Shown: positions 36,601 to 45,978, counted from the stretch's first letter. The stretch is DNA of 60,000 nt from Branchiostoma floridae (GCF_000003815.2 NC_049982.1:7609849-7669848); one strand, 5' to 3'. The notes: a model not told the origin generated them from the letters alone. Translations and numbers: made by a program.

Positions 36601-39600
36601 ACATCCATATCCATCATTCCCCTGTGATTTCGTGGGAACGTAAGGCAGTGACATATATGCGTATTGGCGGCATATTTATGAGTTTGTTTTCTTTTTAAGT
36701 TGTTTTTTTACTCCTTGTTTGATTAAGAAGTCCTCTTTGATTGTCAACGAGCAAACATGCCGGCTTTCGCTTATAGGCTGCAAATTATATGATGCCGTAT
36801 TCATTTCTCATTTTTTTTTATCCTTGATTGAGCAAACGGTCTTGATGATGGGTAACAAATCTATATGCTGCAATTTAAAGTGTTTTTGAAGCAAACAGGT
36901 TTGATCAATGCCAGCACATCTATACATGTAGTCTTATTTTCCCCTTTTTACTCCTTAATTGAGTAGGTTGCCTTCAACATATCCACGGCATGTAGCTTTT
37001 ATCAGTTCTCTTCTCTATAATCGGGCAAACACAATTTCCTCTTGCTGATGGATAGCACATGTATATGATGTAGCTTTGATTTTTTTTATCTTTGCTTGAA
37101 CAAACAGTGTTGCTGATAGGGAACAAAGCTATATGATTCGCTCTTTATCTTTAGATTCTCTTTCATCGCGCAAACAATATGGATAAAAACTATACATCAC
37201 GCTAGTTCGATTTTCCACTTTTTTCTCATTGACTGAGCAGTCTTACAAATAGTCTTGTGATGGATCTAGTAGATGATACAGTTTTTCATCAGTTTTGTAA
37301 TCCTTGATTGAAGAGGCAGTAACCTTTTGAGGTTTGATTGCAAGCTCCCAAACGGAGGTGGCGGTGATTGAATATGGTTCAAGACAGTTTCCTGTGGGTA
37401 TTCTCATGCTTCTTCATGAGGAATAATTGAACAGATGAATGAGTTCCACCGGTAAAGAAAGGTCAGGATTTTGAATCGCCTGAGTTTTCCTCTCCTCCAT
37501 TTTGCATGTGTTTGACACTTTGGCAGCACAATACTAGACAACCATTTATCAATAACACTGTTACATTGAACTTGTTTTATGTTAAGATCTGACATCACTC
37601 TTAGTTTACCATTCAATGAACTCTCTGTGAGAGTCAGATTACCGTTACTCTATATCGCTATTTGCATACCAGTTTTTGTTTTTGGCTTTGAAAACTAAAG
37701 GTTCTACCACAGGAAATTTTGTGGAACAGAATTATCACGTGCACGTACAGCTATATATGGCGCTATTGAGGACTAAACATTTATGCCAAATTCTTTTCAT
37801 AAACTTTTGCTGTTGAATTGAAAAGTTTACATGATACAGAAAAGGCGTGTCTCCTTTCGCCTCTGTCCAAGTCGGTTTGGCTGCATGAATGGGGATGTTA
37901 CATCATTTGACAAATCATTTGACCTAATTTCGTAAGATAGTCTCCTGAGACTGCACTGTCGATGAAAGAAGAAGTCAGAAGACAACATCAATTACGTACT
38001 TTGCAACCTGACCTACATTTTACGTAATCTGTCCCTGTTCCTCTTCTCTTATTTAATCTTCTGTACGATGACGGACGGACATCAATTCTGCGCATATGCC
38101 CTTCCCGGAAATGAAATTCTTCATAATCTCTTAAACCGGCCCAACAGTAGCTTTGATTCAATCAGTTTGGTGATGTAAGCAGGTTAACCAGATTACTATA
38201 TTATCCCTTTAAGTTTTTCAATCAAAACATATGACGTCCGTGACGCCTGTGAATATCAAATGTTCCACACGAGATCGTCTAAGCAGATTCTGCTCATGGT
38301 GTTGAGAGACTCTGTGCATTGAAGACGCACTTAAAATTGTCCACTCAGGACGCCACTTAATCGACTGTATTCCCTCGGTGGACGTATCTTGCCACTTTCA
38401 AACTGATTTCTCTACAACAATACCCGTCCGAGGTAGGAACGAAACATTTGTGGAAGTTTGTGTATATGATAAGGAAATCGGATAATTACAATGTCGTATC
38501 AGCAACCGTTGACTTATACCCATGTTGAATACGACAACAACAAGCTGACTAAACTAGCTGAACAAACGCCCCAAAGACATCGCAACAAATATCAACCCCA
38601 TGTTCTTTCGATAGATTTGTCCAAAACAGTAATGCGAGGATCACCATTCAACAGTGCGGAATATATGTGTGAAGTAATGTTAATTGACCCAACCGCTCTG
38701 GAACCAATTACAGAATATAATTGACATCCTCTACGTATGATAGACGTGAAATCGAAATTAGATCGGGCAGAATTCTGCCAGATGCCTGTCAAAATGAATA
38801 TCGACACCAATAGCCCCTTCGGTCCCCAGAATGCGACCCATCACCATGCTTCTGTAAGTGACAAGGTATAATGCCAGTTTAAGGCGGTTAACGAAGAGAC
38901 CGTGTTAAGGAAAGAACAGCTGGACATTGCAACCACTTAATAAGGACGCCAAGTATCATACTGTCTGAGACACTGGGTCAATGGCCGGTTGCAATATGAA
39001 ATCGTGAATACAACTGCGGACAGAAATTCAGTATTACCAATAATTAACCAACCAATCAAGAGAGCAGAATGATTTCCCCCTGTTCATGAGAATCAATTCA
39101 GTGTCTCCAGACCAACAGTCGCAAGGGCCCCAATTTGGGTCAAAATCCCAGTCGGCTACAGCCTATTTTTTTTGGCGCTAGTCATTTCCATTGATAATCA
39201 GGTTGAGGATATGAACATTATTACCAGAATATCATAGAAGACCTTATAATCAATCATGGTGACGACCCAGAAAGCCCTCACCCTTCACCAACACTGGTGC
39301 TGGCTTTGTTCAGTCGAAAATTGGGGGAAATCCCCCTTTGAGAATCGAAGCTCAATCATACTTTAGAATGTATTCTACCAACACCGATTAACTTTCAACC
39401 TAAGCAAGTACTGTATTGTAGTGATGCCCAAAAGCCTCACCAGATCATTCCAACAATTCAGTCATCCTTTTACGCGCCACCTATTCCACATTGATGCACG
39501 ACTGAGCACACCCTCAAAACAGTTTCTGCCATCTCTAAGGCACGCTTAGCTCGTCTATAGGTCCTTCCCCAAGGCTAAATGAATAAGTTCACGCGTGATG

Positions 39601-40818
39601 TACGGTTCCATTAGTTCCTAGATGTTCGGAGAAAAAGGGTTTTACACCGGGTCCGCAGAGGTTAAAGAGGACTCAAAGATGTGAAGAGCGGTCAGTTCTA
39701 ATGGGAGCTGCCGCCGGGATGCTCTGATTACACCGTAATGTTGACTATGGGACAGCGGGGAATAAGATGATCACAGCTTTGTCCGATTGTAGATTGTAGA
39801 GGGGTTTTTCTTTAATATCATCGCTTTAAACGATGCATAAAATTTGCTTCACGATGGAAAAGCAGCGATAAAACGTCATTGTTGGCCGGCAGGGGATTTA
39901 GATATGGAATCGTTTAGATATAGTCATCCGGCAAGAAAGCTTGTATTGCCTAATTTCTGTTTGTAATCTTCTTAACCATTGCCTCGAAGGTGTACCTTAT
40001 TTGCCGCAAATGTGTATCTTTGCCTCAAAGGTGCACCTGTTTTATGATGATACACAGAGCAGTAGAGCAGTAAAGCTTAATCATATCATAGTTAGAAAGT
40101 CAATAATTTAGGGCATCCTTATCGTTACCCAACGGAATCAAATAGCAGTGACTATCACTGCCACTGTGAACATTCACTAATACGCATGTTACTACAGAAT
40201 TTGGCTTAGTTCCAGGAAATAATCAACACGTCGCGCTGGGTTGAAAGGAAGCTTTATCTAATTTAACAGAGAACTAGTGTTTATGGAGTGGAAAAATATG
40301 TAGGGTTGAAAACGACTTTTCTGATTGACTAAATGTGCTTCAGGGTTGTTACTAAACTTGCCGACATTAAATCTTAATGAAATAATAAATATCATCAAAG
40401 ACTAGATAGAAGCATCGCTGTTCTAACGATGCTTGACTACCGGAGTACCTACTAAGCGATCAAAGTGCATTTGGAGGTCTTGGATCTTGCACAAGTACAA
40501 GGTCTACCGTTTACGTGCAATATCATGATTGGAAGGAATCTATCACAAAGCTGTGCCAAACACTTCTACCAGTGATGCTAACCTATCAAGCAATTTCCAT
40601 GGTCCAGTCAGCTATTATACAAACAAAACACAATACTCTTTTGTTTATACATAAATGTATATAGATAACTTGAAATGATATCCAGCCTACGTACGTACCT
40701 GGTGCGTTACGAATGAATGATGTGGACACAACGCCCGTTCCCTGATCAGCTTCCATACGGATTCCCCGTAAGCTTCCTTGATGTACTCGTTGATGGATTC
40801 AAGCAGCAGCCCGTACAT
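15448..40818 (-). CDS. atypical soluble guanylate cyclase, Gyc-88E type (HNOB-HNOBA-cyclase), with duplicated catalytic exon
   Basis: Coding exons in transcript order: 40699-40818, 30304-30512, 29186-29306, 28608-28696, 26130-26229, 24932-25081, 24295-24421, 22234-22353, 21510-21627, 20849-20978, 19186-19332, 18691-18837, 18042-18198, then either 17529-17638 or 16962-17071, 16372-16461 and 15448-15693. Either choice gives 2181 nt, 726 aa, with all phases closing. Domains: heme-binding HNOB at about 1-180 (proximal His104 in NLHEYL; heme-propionate motif Y133-x-S-x-R137), HNOBA/PAS at about 214-385, signalling coiled coil at about 410-470, and class III cyclase at about 478-658. Asp488 and Asp532 bind metal; Glu528 and Cys598 select guanine; Asn605 and Arg609 are catalytic. 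The enzyme makes cGMP from GTP in the cytosol. [24 protein letters not shown] and [16 protein letters not shown] point to Drosophila Gyc-88E, an oxygen-sensitive class, rather than NO-sensing vertebrate beta1. Ligand and dimer state are inferred. Confidence 0.95.
15735..15980. mobile_element. MITE, AGGTGGTATCTCACTGCACTTGG arms (last cyclase intron)
   Basis: The arms AGGTGGTATCTCACTGCACT and its inverted copy at 15948-15980 contain short internal subrepeats (GGGGCACCAGTG / CACTGTGGGG). The core 15825-15890 (TTTTGTGTATTTTGTTGTC, TTCTAAGC, TACGTATTACGCAAT) is shared with the element at 45339-45576. It lies 41 bp from the acceptor of exon 16. Confidence 0.88.
16372..16461 (-). CDS. cyclase exon 15
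   Basis: Encodes residues 616-645: [14 protein letters not shown], then [12 protein letters not shown], matching the I-H-I-S-E-T and ERG-I-VK strands of sGC catalytic domains. Both ends are phase 0. Confidence 0.93.
16962..17071 (-). CDS. cyclase exon 14b: canonical catalytic exon
   Basis: 110 nt, acceptor ctgttgccag, donor GTACGG. Encodes [20 protein letters not shown], then [17 protein letters not shown]. Cys598 selects guanine; Asn605 and Arg609 stabilise the transition state. It lies 457 bp downstream (in transcript order) of its copy 14a. The exon is too short to stand out as an open frame and was found by homology to the class III cyclase motif FGDTVN-ASRMES. Confidence 0.93.
17216..17260 (-). 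repeat. three-copy 17-bp repeat between the alternative exons
   Basis: AACTTTGTTCCTTGTT occurs at 17216, 17233 and 17250 (the last copy truncated) on the plus strand. The block sits in the intron separating exons 14a and 14b. Confidence 0.75.
17529..17638 (-). CDS. cyclase exon 14a: alternative catalytic exon lacking key residues
   Basis: 110 nt, acceptor ggttgcag, donor GTAACA. Encodes [20 protein letters not shown], then [17 protein letters not shown]. Compared with 14b, the guanine-selecting Cys598 is Thr, the catalytic Asn605 is Thr, Arg609 is Ile and Asp602 is Lys, while the structural residues (HSG, VAGVVG, MPR, FG, V, AS, E, G) are kept. Length, entry phase and exit phase equal those of 14b. 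The Val-Thr resembles sGC alpha subunits (NNVT). The frame is open and the splice sites are good, so it looks functional, not dead. Confidence 0.88.
17950..18025. repeat. ATAGACATAGAC-type microsatellite
   Basis: Imperfect runs of ACATAGAC/ACATAT just outside the donor of cyclase exon 13 (18042). Confidence 0.8.
18042..18198 (-). CDS. cyclase exon 13: second metal Asp and guanine-selecting Glu
   Basis: Encodes residues 527-578: [20 protein letters not shown], then [20 protein letters not shown]. Glu528 marks guanine preference (adenylate cyclases have Lys here) and Asp532 binds metal. Ends in phase 1 with one G, which both alternative exons 14 complete as Gly579. Confidence 0.96.
18691..18837 (-). 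CDS. cyclase exon 12: first metal-binding Asp
   Basis: Encodes residues 478-526: [20 protein letters not shown], then [15 protein letters not shown]. Asp488 in LFSDVVGFT is a metal-ion ligand. Confidence 0.96.
19186..19332 (-). CDS. cyclase exon 11: dimerisation coiled coil
   Basis: Encodes residues 429-477: [20 protein letters not shown], then [20 protein letters not shown]. Heptad-like helix plus the LLYQMIP-VA-RL motif preceding all sGC catalytic domains. Confidence 0.95.
20849..20978 (-). CDS. cyclase exon 10: end of HNOBA and start of signalling helix
   Basis: Encodes residues 385-428: [20 protein letters not shown], then [19 protein letters not shown]. This is the helix that couples the sensor to the cyclase. 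The donor GTAATT is weak but gives the correct phase 0. Confidence 0.92.
21510..21627 (-). CDS. cyclase exon 9: HNOBA core strands
   Basis: Encodes residues 346-384: [20 protein letters not shown], then FIGTP. The LKGQM motif is invariant in sGC PAS domains. The donor is GTAATG; the acceptor gatag lacks a long pyrimidine tract. Confidence 0.92.
22234..22353 (-). CDS. cyclase exon 8: Gly/Asn/Asp-rich loop in the PAS domain
   Basis: Encodes residues 306-345: [20 protein letters not shown], then [19 protein letters not shown]. Much of this exon has no counterpart that I know of in insect Gyc-88E. It is in frame with clean acceptor (tacag) and donor (GTACGG) sites. Confidence 0.85.
22983..23503. 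repeat. dispersed foldback repeat (AGAGATTGAATTGT...TTACCTGGATGTCTA family)
   Basis: The left end carries GAAGACAATTCAATCTCTAC, and the right end its inverse AGAGATTGAATTGTCTTCAA followed by TTACCTGGATGTCTAT. The same motif recurs at 26503-26640 and 57685-57780, and its flanking part at 49630-49910 and 28771-28830. Confidence 0.65.
23160..23215. repeat. dispersed repeat, first copy (AAGCAGATCYTACRRTG)
   Basis: AAGCAGATCTTACGGTGCCA and the following GCTGGCCAAGGAGTGTAG match 33080-33135 (AAGCAGATCCTACAATGATA, then CTGGCCATGGAGTGTAG). Two copies of an unnamed interspersed repeat. Confidence 0.6.
23790..23990 (+). repeat. dispersed repeat (CAGTATAACTCGAGAA family), copy 1
   Basis: Contains TGTCTGTGT, then CAGTATAACTCGAGAA, followed by GATGGACTC. 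A related copy is at 44722-44890. Non-coding interspersed repeat. Confidence 0.6.
24295..24421 (-). CDS. cyclase exon 7: HNOBA, start of expanded loop
   Basis: Encodes residues 264-305: [16 protein letters not shown], then a Ser/Gly-rich stretch [14 protein letters not shown]. The first part matches the family (N-x-x-FELV); the second is the start of a long low-complexity loop. Confidence 0.9.
24652..24905. repeat. GAACAATAGAACATC minisatellite with 80-bp higher-order period
   Basis: Short units GAACATCAGAACAATA and GAACATCGGTATAAAA alternate. The larger block beginning AGAACAGCTGAACAATAG repeats exactly 80 bp apart (24761 and 24841). It ends 27 bp from the donor of cyclase exon 6. Confidence 0.9.
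24932..25081 (-). CDS. cyclase exon 6: HNOBA/PAS start
   Basis: Encodes residues 214-263: [20 protein letters not shown], then [10 protein letters not shown]. The FPF...F-DM-I motif opens the sGC PAS-like (HNOBA) domain. A tandem repeat block (24652-24905) lies just inside the following intron. Confidence 0.93.
26130..26229 (-). CDS. cyclase exon 5: HNOB to HNOBA linker
   Basis: Encodes residues 180-213: [18 protein letters not shown], then [11 protein letters not shown]. Corresponds to the linker leading into the PAS-like domain. Confidence 0.9.
26503..26640. repeat. dispersed foldback repeat, second copy
   Basis: AAGGTTAGACATCTAG and CAATATTCAAATACAATTCA, then the inverse TTATAGAGATTGAATTGTAC. 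Inverted arms surround TTACTTCCGGAAGTAA, itself a palindrome. Same family as 22983-23503. Confidence 0.65.
28608..28696 (-). CDS. cyclase exon 4: HNOB C-terminal part
   Basis: Encodes residues 151-179, including [16 protein letters not shown] and THVVF. Acceptor ctgcag; donor GTGACC; ends in phase 2. Confidence 0.9.
28771..28830. repeat. dispersed repeat (AAACGTCTGACCGTTTCCAAA)
   Basis: GAAACGTCTGACCGTTTCCA, then CATATCCAGTTGCTTGAG; nearly the same as 49855-49910. Interspersed repeat in intron 4 of the cyclase gene. Confidence 0.65.
29186..29306 (-). CDS. cyclase exon 3: YxSxR heme-propionate motif
   Basis: Encodes [30 protein letters not shown] and [10 protein letters not shown]. Tyr133-x-Ser135-x-Arg137 is the H-NOX signature that clamps the heme propionates. 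Confidence 0.95.
29994..30296. mobile_element. MITE, AGGCCTACGTCAC / GGGCCCGGCCGGGC type, abutting a splice donor
   Basis: The right arm (30256-30296, AGCCCGGCCGGGCCCCGG, then GATGTAGGCCTT) is the inverse of the left arm (AGGCCTACGTCACA... GGCCCCGGCCGGGC, 29994-30058). Same family as 9589-9792. The element starts 7 bp inside the intron that follows cyclase exon 2. Confidence 0.85.
30304..30512 (-). CDS. cyclase exon 2: heme-ligand exon
   Basis: Encodes residues 41-109. [20 protein letters not shown] is followed by [12 protein letters not shown], where His104 is the proximal heme ligand. Its splice donor (GTGAGG) is followed after 7 bases by the end of a MITE at 29994-30296. Confidence 0.95.
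33080..33135. repeat. dispersed repeat, second copy (AAGCAGATCYTACRRTG)
   Basis: Partner of 23160-23215, in intron 1 of the cyclase gene. Confidence 0.6.
33928..34842. mobile_element. non-autonomous Tc1/mariner-like element flanked by TA
   Basis: Arms of about 100 bp begin CGAGGGGGTTTCAAAAATTA and are mirrored at the right end (TTTTTGAAGCACCCTCG). Both ends abut TA (33926-33927 and 34843-34844), the Tc1/mariner target. Further into the arms, AGGCTCATTTTT, GAAATTTGGTACA and GGCATATATCCTCTTGA pair with the right arm. The interior holds only accidental open frames, so there is no transposase. Confidence 0.88.
35041..35352 (+). repeat. dispersed repeat (GGGGCCCAAATTTACA family), copy 1
   Basis: GGGGCCCAAATTTACA, GTTCCGCTGCAGTAT and CCTACCCATCTACCAAAT occur in the same order as GGGGACCCAAACTTACA, GTTCTGCTGCAGTAC and CCTACCCACATACAAAT at 46504-46735. 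It happens to be open for 103 codons, but this is not a protein I recognise. Confidence 0.6.
36705..37320. repeat. decayed tandem array (CCTTGATTGAGCAAACxGT...GATGG)
   Basis: About six or seven diverged units follow the plan T-run, TCCTTGATTGAGCAAAC, (G)TCTTGATGATGGGTAACA, then ATATG-TGCA. Spacing is roughly 90-120 bp. Clear examples start near 36710, 36818, 36950, 37080, 37220 and 37300. Confidence 0.6.
39369..39410. repeat. segment shared with the Penelope relic's 3' flank
   Basis: AATGTATTCTACCAACACCG, then TTAACTTTCA, matches 13383-13412 (AATGTATTCTACCAACACAG, then TGAACTTTCA). It probably marks a second, heavily eroded insertion of the same retroelement. Confidence 0.5.
40699..40818 (-). 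CDS. cyclase exon 1: start of HNOB domain
   Basis: Encodes residues 1-40, beginning [20 protein letters not shown], the usual opening of sGC beta/Gyc-88E heme domains, and ending VTHQ in phase 0 at donor GTACGT. The ATG is the family-standard start. About 10 kb of intron separates it from exon 2. Confidence 0.93.
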
Positions 40819-42641
40819 TATTCCACGGGCAGCTGGACAGTTTCTCTCGCAGGCAAGTCAAATTCCGCGCCCCTGATGGCTTCCGCCGTCCCGTAGGACA
40901 GAATGCAATCCAAACACGTTACCCCTGTGTCCTCTGTCAGTGACAGGCAACCCTGCAATAGTCTTCTACAGCGAAGGTTGGAATGTTGACTATGCCTCGG
41001 GCTACGTTACTCCCCGTGAAAGCTGCCGTTTGGCACGATCTAGGTTCTTCCCTCATTCGGCGGCAGCGCCGCGGGTCACTGCGCTAGCCGGGCCGCCCTC
41101 TTCCCAAGGACTGCCATTGCCGGTACTCGCTAACGTTGCATCACTCCAGCCCTCCAGCAGAACGCCCTTTCGTCCCGGTAATTCAGCCGTACCAGATGAC
41201 ACTGTAAACAGACATAAAATGTTATAGTATACTTGACTCCGACCCCATAGCACAACAGCATACTGCATTGCCTGGTAATGCACAACGGACGGACACTATT
41301 TCCTATCCTACTCGAAACTGGCGTTGGTACGTCTTCGAGCTCGGCTCCAAACGCGTTACCTCAGTATTCTAGTCACACTTGCTCGGCAACAGGCGCCCTG
41401 TGATGTGGTAACTGTCGTTCCGGGGTTTAAAGTGCGGTTGATGATGACAAACTACGGCCATCACGAGAGGCTAGACGGCCTATTTATTAGGATCGTTCCG
41501 CATGTAGCCCGGCGTTTAGCATGTATCACAACGGTAAACTGATACCGGGTCGTCCTCGCTGAAATTAGAACATTGGGGGCTATTTGCAGGACAAGGGGCG
41601 GGCCATCGGGGCAAATACAGAATGAGTAACGCGGTACAAGAGCACTGCCTTGTAAGTATCTTGCTACGCAAATGCATGTTCTATGGTAAGACAGCGCTCA
41701 GTACACATGTCGGTGAAAGGAAACATCGTTAAGAAATATGACAGTATCGTGACACTTCACCTTTGAGTCCCCTAACTCCGGTAACGCGGGAGGATGTGAT
41801 GACGAGACTTGAGGTTGACTCTGGAACGGATATTGTCAGCTCGGAGTTTCCGTAAACAGCCGACACACTTCGGGGAGCCGACTCACTGACGCGCAGTTCA
41901 CCAGTGTTAGGTTAACAGATGCTCTGCCGCCTGCGGGACCTGTCAATCATACTTCCCAGAGGGTGTGTCCGCTGATCCTTCGGGGGGCTCTTACTGTGCG
42001 AGACAATTATCAGAATATTAGCAGAAATTAAGATACTTTCATGCGTGAATATAATTAATCCTCAAATAAAGCAGTTGGCAATGAGGCTCTAAAAGATATA
42101 GTATTTATGCTTCAGGCCTCAGATTTCCAGAATCACTTATTACTCGGAATTTTGATATCAGTTACATCAGATATTGCATGATGTTACAATGAAGCATAAA
42201 GTAGGAAGCAAGCAGTATCAAGGTGATGGGGGGGGGGGGGTATAAGCTGGAATATCGGTACAACTGTTGTGAACCTGCGACAGATGATTTTTTTTGCTAT
42301 AACTGATCATGATGCACAAAAATAGCTAGTTTCATAACATCATTCACGATTTACATCTCTAAAATCTTATTCGCCTTAAAGATTGTGGCTTGGACTTGCA
42401 CTTCTTGTAAACACTTTCACCTATTCATTCAATTGCCATCAATGGTTGCTACTACAGTTGATTATCCTCACCGCAAGACGAGAACATAAAACGCTTAAGG
42501 ATACTGAACGTGCCCTTTGGCCATATTGGCACAAACGGCTGAAACTGACTAAAGGCAAGGATGTTTTTTATTGGCTTGGCCTTGCTCTCTGTCACGTTTC
42601 AGAAGTAACGTTTTGACACAATCAGAGTCCCCGGATCATGG

Positions 42642-42930
42642 GTCATCTCAGAACACAGATTTATACTTTGCGGGAAGAATTTCCTCCGTAATGTGCACAC
42701 CTTAAGGAAGTTTATCAAGCATCTGCTGCTTAAGGTGAAACAAAAGGGCAGGTTGGAGGTGAAGTCGGGGCAAGAGTGCTCATCTGAGAACACTGATTTA
42801 TACGTTGGAGGTAGAATTGCCACTGTAATGGAGAAACCTGGAGGCAATTTATCAATCAACATGAATCAAGCATCTGATGTTTAGGGTGAAACAAAAGGGC
42901 ACGTTGGAAGGTGACGTCGGGACAAGAGTG
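42642..42930 (+). repeat. two-copy direct repeat, about 140-150 bp
   Basis: CATCTCAGAACACAGATTTA (42643) recurs as CATCTGAGAACACTGATTTA (42780), and AAGCATCTGCTGCTTAAGGT (42717) as AAGCATCTGATGTTTAGGGT (42868). This is a local tandem duplication with moderate divergence. Confidence 0.8.
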
Positions 42931-44721
42931 ATTCGGTTCTTATGTTGATACATGTATCAAAGGGAATCTGACTCTCACCATGTGATGAGGACTGAGAATC
43001 AATATTGAATCTCAGTACACGCAGTTATAGCATGTACATTTGATTGATATGTAAGTATGTTAATACTAACAAAAATGGGAAATTCAAAGCAGACGTGACG
43101 GGCCGGGATGTCGTTTCAATTTGAAGTAAGTGCATTTCATGCCTTCTACCCTGTTCCAAGTTGCCTCTCACATCAGTTCTGACGTTTAAGGAGCTGACTG
43201 TACGTCAACTTTTTTGAGTGAAATTGAAAAATGATCCTCTGAGAAACATCTATGTGAATCCTTTCTGAAATATCGACACCTCAAAACTGCCGTAGCAACA
43301 AACGTCATACAGGATATTTACAGTATCACATTCTGTCAACGATCTGTTTTCATGTTACCGACGGCCATCCATTAAGCCAAGCCAGCCTTTCACACTCTCA
43401 ACGATCTTCAGCCCAATTTGTTGATCGCCAGATGGTCGCAGAATCGCCAGAGAATTCAGCTATTCTGGGTACCATTCTTCGCCGTAACCACTGGCTCAAT
43501 CTTATGGATGAAGAGCTATATTTTGTACATGAATACGTACCCTGTTGGATACGTGTAACTACTATTTGGCAATTTATCGTATCTTAAAGGAGGCGACTAA
43601 TCTCGCCAGATTCTTATATCGGCTTGGAGATTAGACGATGTCGTCACCAATACCAGACCTTAAGCCTGTTTTTCTGTATCGCTGTTGAATCCGTATATGG
43701 ACATTTAAACTGGCCGGTCGGCGTTAATCAGACAGTCATTTCAGCTGTGCTTTGGCTGCGAACACCATGCTGCTTGGAGTCACGGTCGCGTCTCTGAGGG
43801 GCACACTACAACAATACAGTAACGAAGTCGGTCTACCGTGCAGACTTCAAATATTTGCAAAGAACCAGTGGCTTTGTGAAAACTAATGGATGTCACGGCG
43901 CGAATGCCACTCTCCCTGGACGTCTTTGAAGAGACTCGTAACCACTCGTAACCATTAAAAACAAGCGAGTGTTGGTACGTAAATAGCGTCATTTTCTTGT
44001 CAAAGATAGAGGGTTGGATGCTGACATATGCATGCGAGCAAGATGCAATGTTCTCCTACGATGGAGTCTATTCGGTATACTGGCGTGGCCCAAAATATAT
44101 CCACGAAGCTCCACTCGAACTTGAAGTAACTGTACTTGACATGTTGAAATATTGCAGTCCGAGAGAGTTGGACAAGTGAACGTACCTGCTTTGTCTACTG
44201 TAGTGTCCATCACACGATGATGACTTGAAATGACTTCCTTTCTATCATAACATACGGACCGGACGAAGTGTTGAAACCTACCTGTAAAATTGTCGTCAGT
44301 ACAAACGGTAAACACAGGTGTCGTTTTTCAAACATCCGTCAAGTCCCGTGACGTGGCCTTGGTGGCAGCACCACGAGTGGACCGCCTTTGTGTGACTGGC
44401 AGCCGCATGGAACCACCAAAACAGGTTGCCGTGTTTACCATACGAGTAAAACACAACCACGACAAGAAAACGGACATGAATAACGTCAACGGGTGGCCAA
44501 GTTTCTTTACAAGAAGTGACACGTCAACAAACTACACATGTATCTTTCTAATGTACCTATTGAGGCAGAAGATGCAGTCTATTCATCACAGTTGGGGAGT
44601 GGTGGCCAAAATGTTGTCAAGGGCGAGCAAAATAACGAAACATATGACCCTCTTTGTATACCCGAATAAACGAGTAAACATTTCTGGCACTTCCGTCGCC
44701 AATCTACATTAATTACCTTTG

Positions 44722-44890
44722 CCAGAATGGCTAAGGTTATGTTTTAATGGCTAAGGTTATGTTTTAGTCTTGTACGTCTGTCTATCTGTAAACAGTATAA
44801 CTCGAGAAGTCTTCGATGGATGCTGATGACATTTGGTAGGAGGGTAGGGGTCGGGAAAACAAAGGCCAAGTTCGATAATGGACCCCCACG
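44722..44890 (+). repeat. dispersed repeat (CAGTATAACTCGAGAA family), copy 2
   Basis: GGCTAAGGTTATGTTTTA is duplicated (about 44727 and 44748), followed by GTCTGTCTATCTG, CAGTATAACTCGAGAA and GCTGATGACATTTGGTAGG. Confidence 0.6.
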
Positions 44891-45338
44891 TTTGTTATGT
44901 TTCTCAACCTAGTGCTTTCCATAAAAAAATACACCCTTGTCGTTTCTTGCCCTTCCACGGTAAGTACTACATATCCACCTGCGTTCCATTTATTCCCCCG
45001 GCCCTATCTCATCCTAACTGTAAACATAACCTTGAGTGAGTACTTTAAATACTGTCATACTTTAATCTTCGGATGCGATATCTTCCGATTGTTCCAACAG
45101 GGAGCACTCCCGCGGGAGGTGCTCCACCAATCACCGAGCCAATGCGCACGGAAAGCCCTAATGATGGATTAAAAGGGATTGGTGCATACACGCCTTTGAT
45201 GATTTCTTAATCCCGCAGTAATCCTACGAGATTAGTTCCCGTGCCTGTCTGACATACAGCACCTGCCCAGAAGCCATGCGGGAAAAGGGCGCTGAAAGGA
45301 ACGTTAACGCTGATTCACGACTTTCAACATAGGCTTAA

Positions 45339-45576
45339 AGGTGCACTCTCACTGCACTTGCGTCAAGCTTGCGTTACTGCAGGGTTCGAAAGGTACTCAA
45401 CGAATTTCAGAGATAAAGAACGATTTTTCTTATTTTTTTGTGTGTTTTATAGTCTTCTAAGTCATACTTTTACGTATTACGCAATATCTGAATTATAAAA
45501 AAAAAAATAACAAAACAATGACGCAGTGAACGAACCCCGCAGTGACGCAAGCTTGACGCAAGTGCAGTGAGAGTTT
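45339..45576. mobile_element. MITE, CTCTCACTGCACTTGCGTCAAGC arms
   Basis: GTGCACTCTCACTGCACTTG, then CGTCAAGCTTGCG, mirrored by CGCAAGCTTGACGCAAGTGC, then AGTGAGAG. The core 45432-45500 (TTTTTGTGTGTTTTATAGTC, TTCTAAGTCATACTTTTACG, TATTACGCAATATCTGAATT) is close to that of 15735-15980. The arms contain GCGTNA subrepeats. Confidence 0.88.
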
Positions 45577-45952
45577 TTTATGTCGCAAAACTCCCTTCCC
45601 GCCGCACTTACAGAACCTTAGCCTATCTTGAAATTCGTGAATCAGCGCCCACCCCCCTCCGAAAATAAACGCCGCCGCTCCAGAAGTATGCAATTGAGGC
45701 TAAATCAGCTGATGATTTTAACCTCCATGACCTTGCATTCAATTGGTAAGATAGCCGTCCGACCTTGCCACAAAAACGTGAGAGGGGGCTTTGACCTCCT
45801 GAATAAAAGAGAACCGAAATATCAGCCAAGCCCGTCGAGATCGGCAAAAGAACATATCATACACAGGAATATTCTTGCCATGACATAAATTGTGTGTATG
45901 TGTTTATTTATGGGGAAGATATGTCCTAACCCGATATACGCTAAACATACAC

Positions 45953-45978
45953 TATATATATATATATATATATATATA
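45953..45978. repeat. (TA)n microsatellite
   Basis: Thirteen TA dinucleotides in a row. Confidence 0.95.

Larger units (their letters stand above)
30513..40698. other. cyclase intron 1 (about 10.2 kb)
   Basis: No host exon recognised on either strand. It holds a 15-base G run (30978-30992), a mariner-like element (33928-34842), a GGGGCCCAAATTTACA-type repeat (35041-35352), a decayed tandem array (36705-37320) and a Penelope-tail-like segment (39369-39410). A TATAAAAGG at 31626 on the plus strand is not followed by a recognisable exon. Confidence 0.7.

Noticed and set aside
44290-44712. 140-codon open frame, plus strand
   Set aside because: No recognisable domain. Overlapping antisense frames of similar quality exist, and there is no sign of exon boundaries. 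Left as chance.
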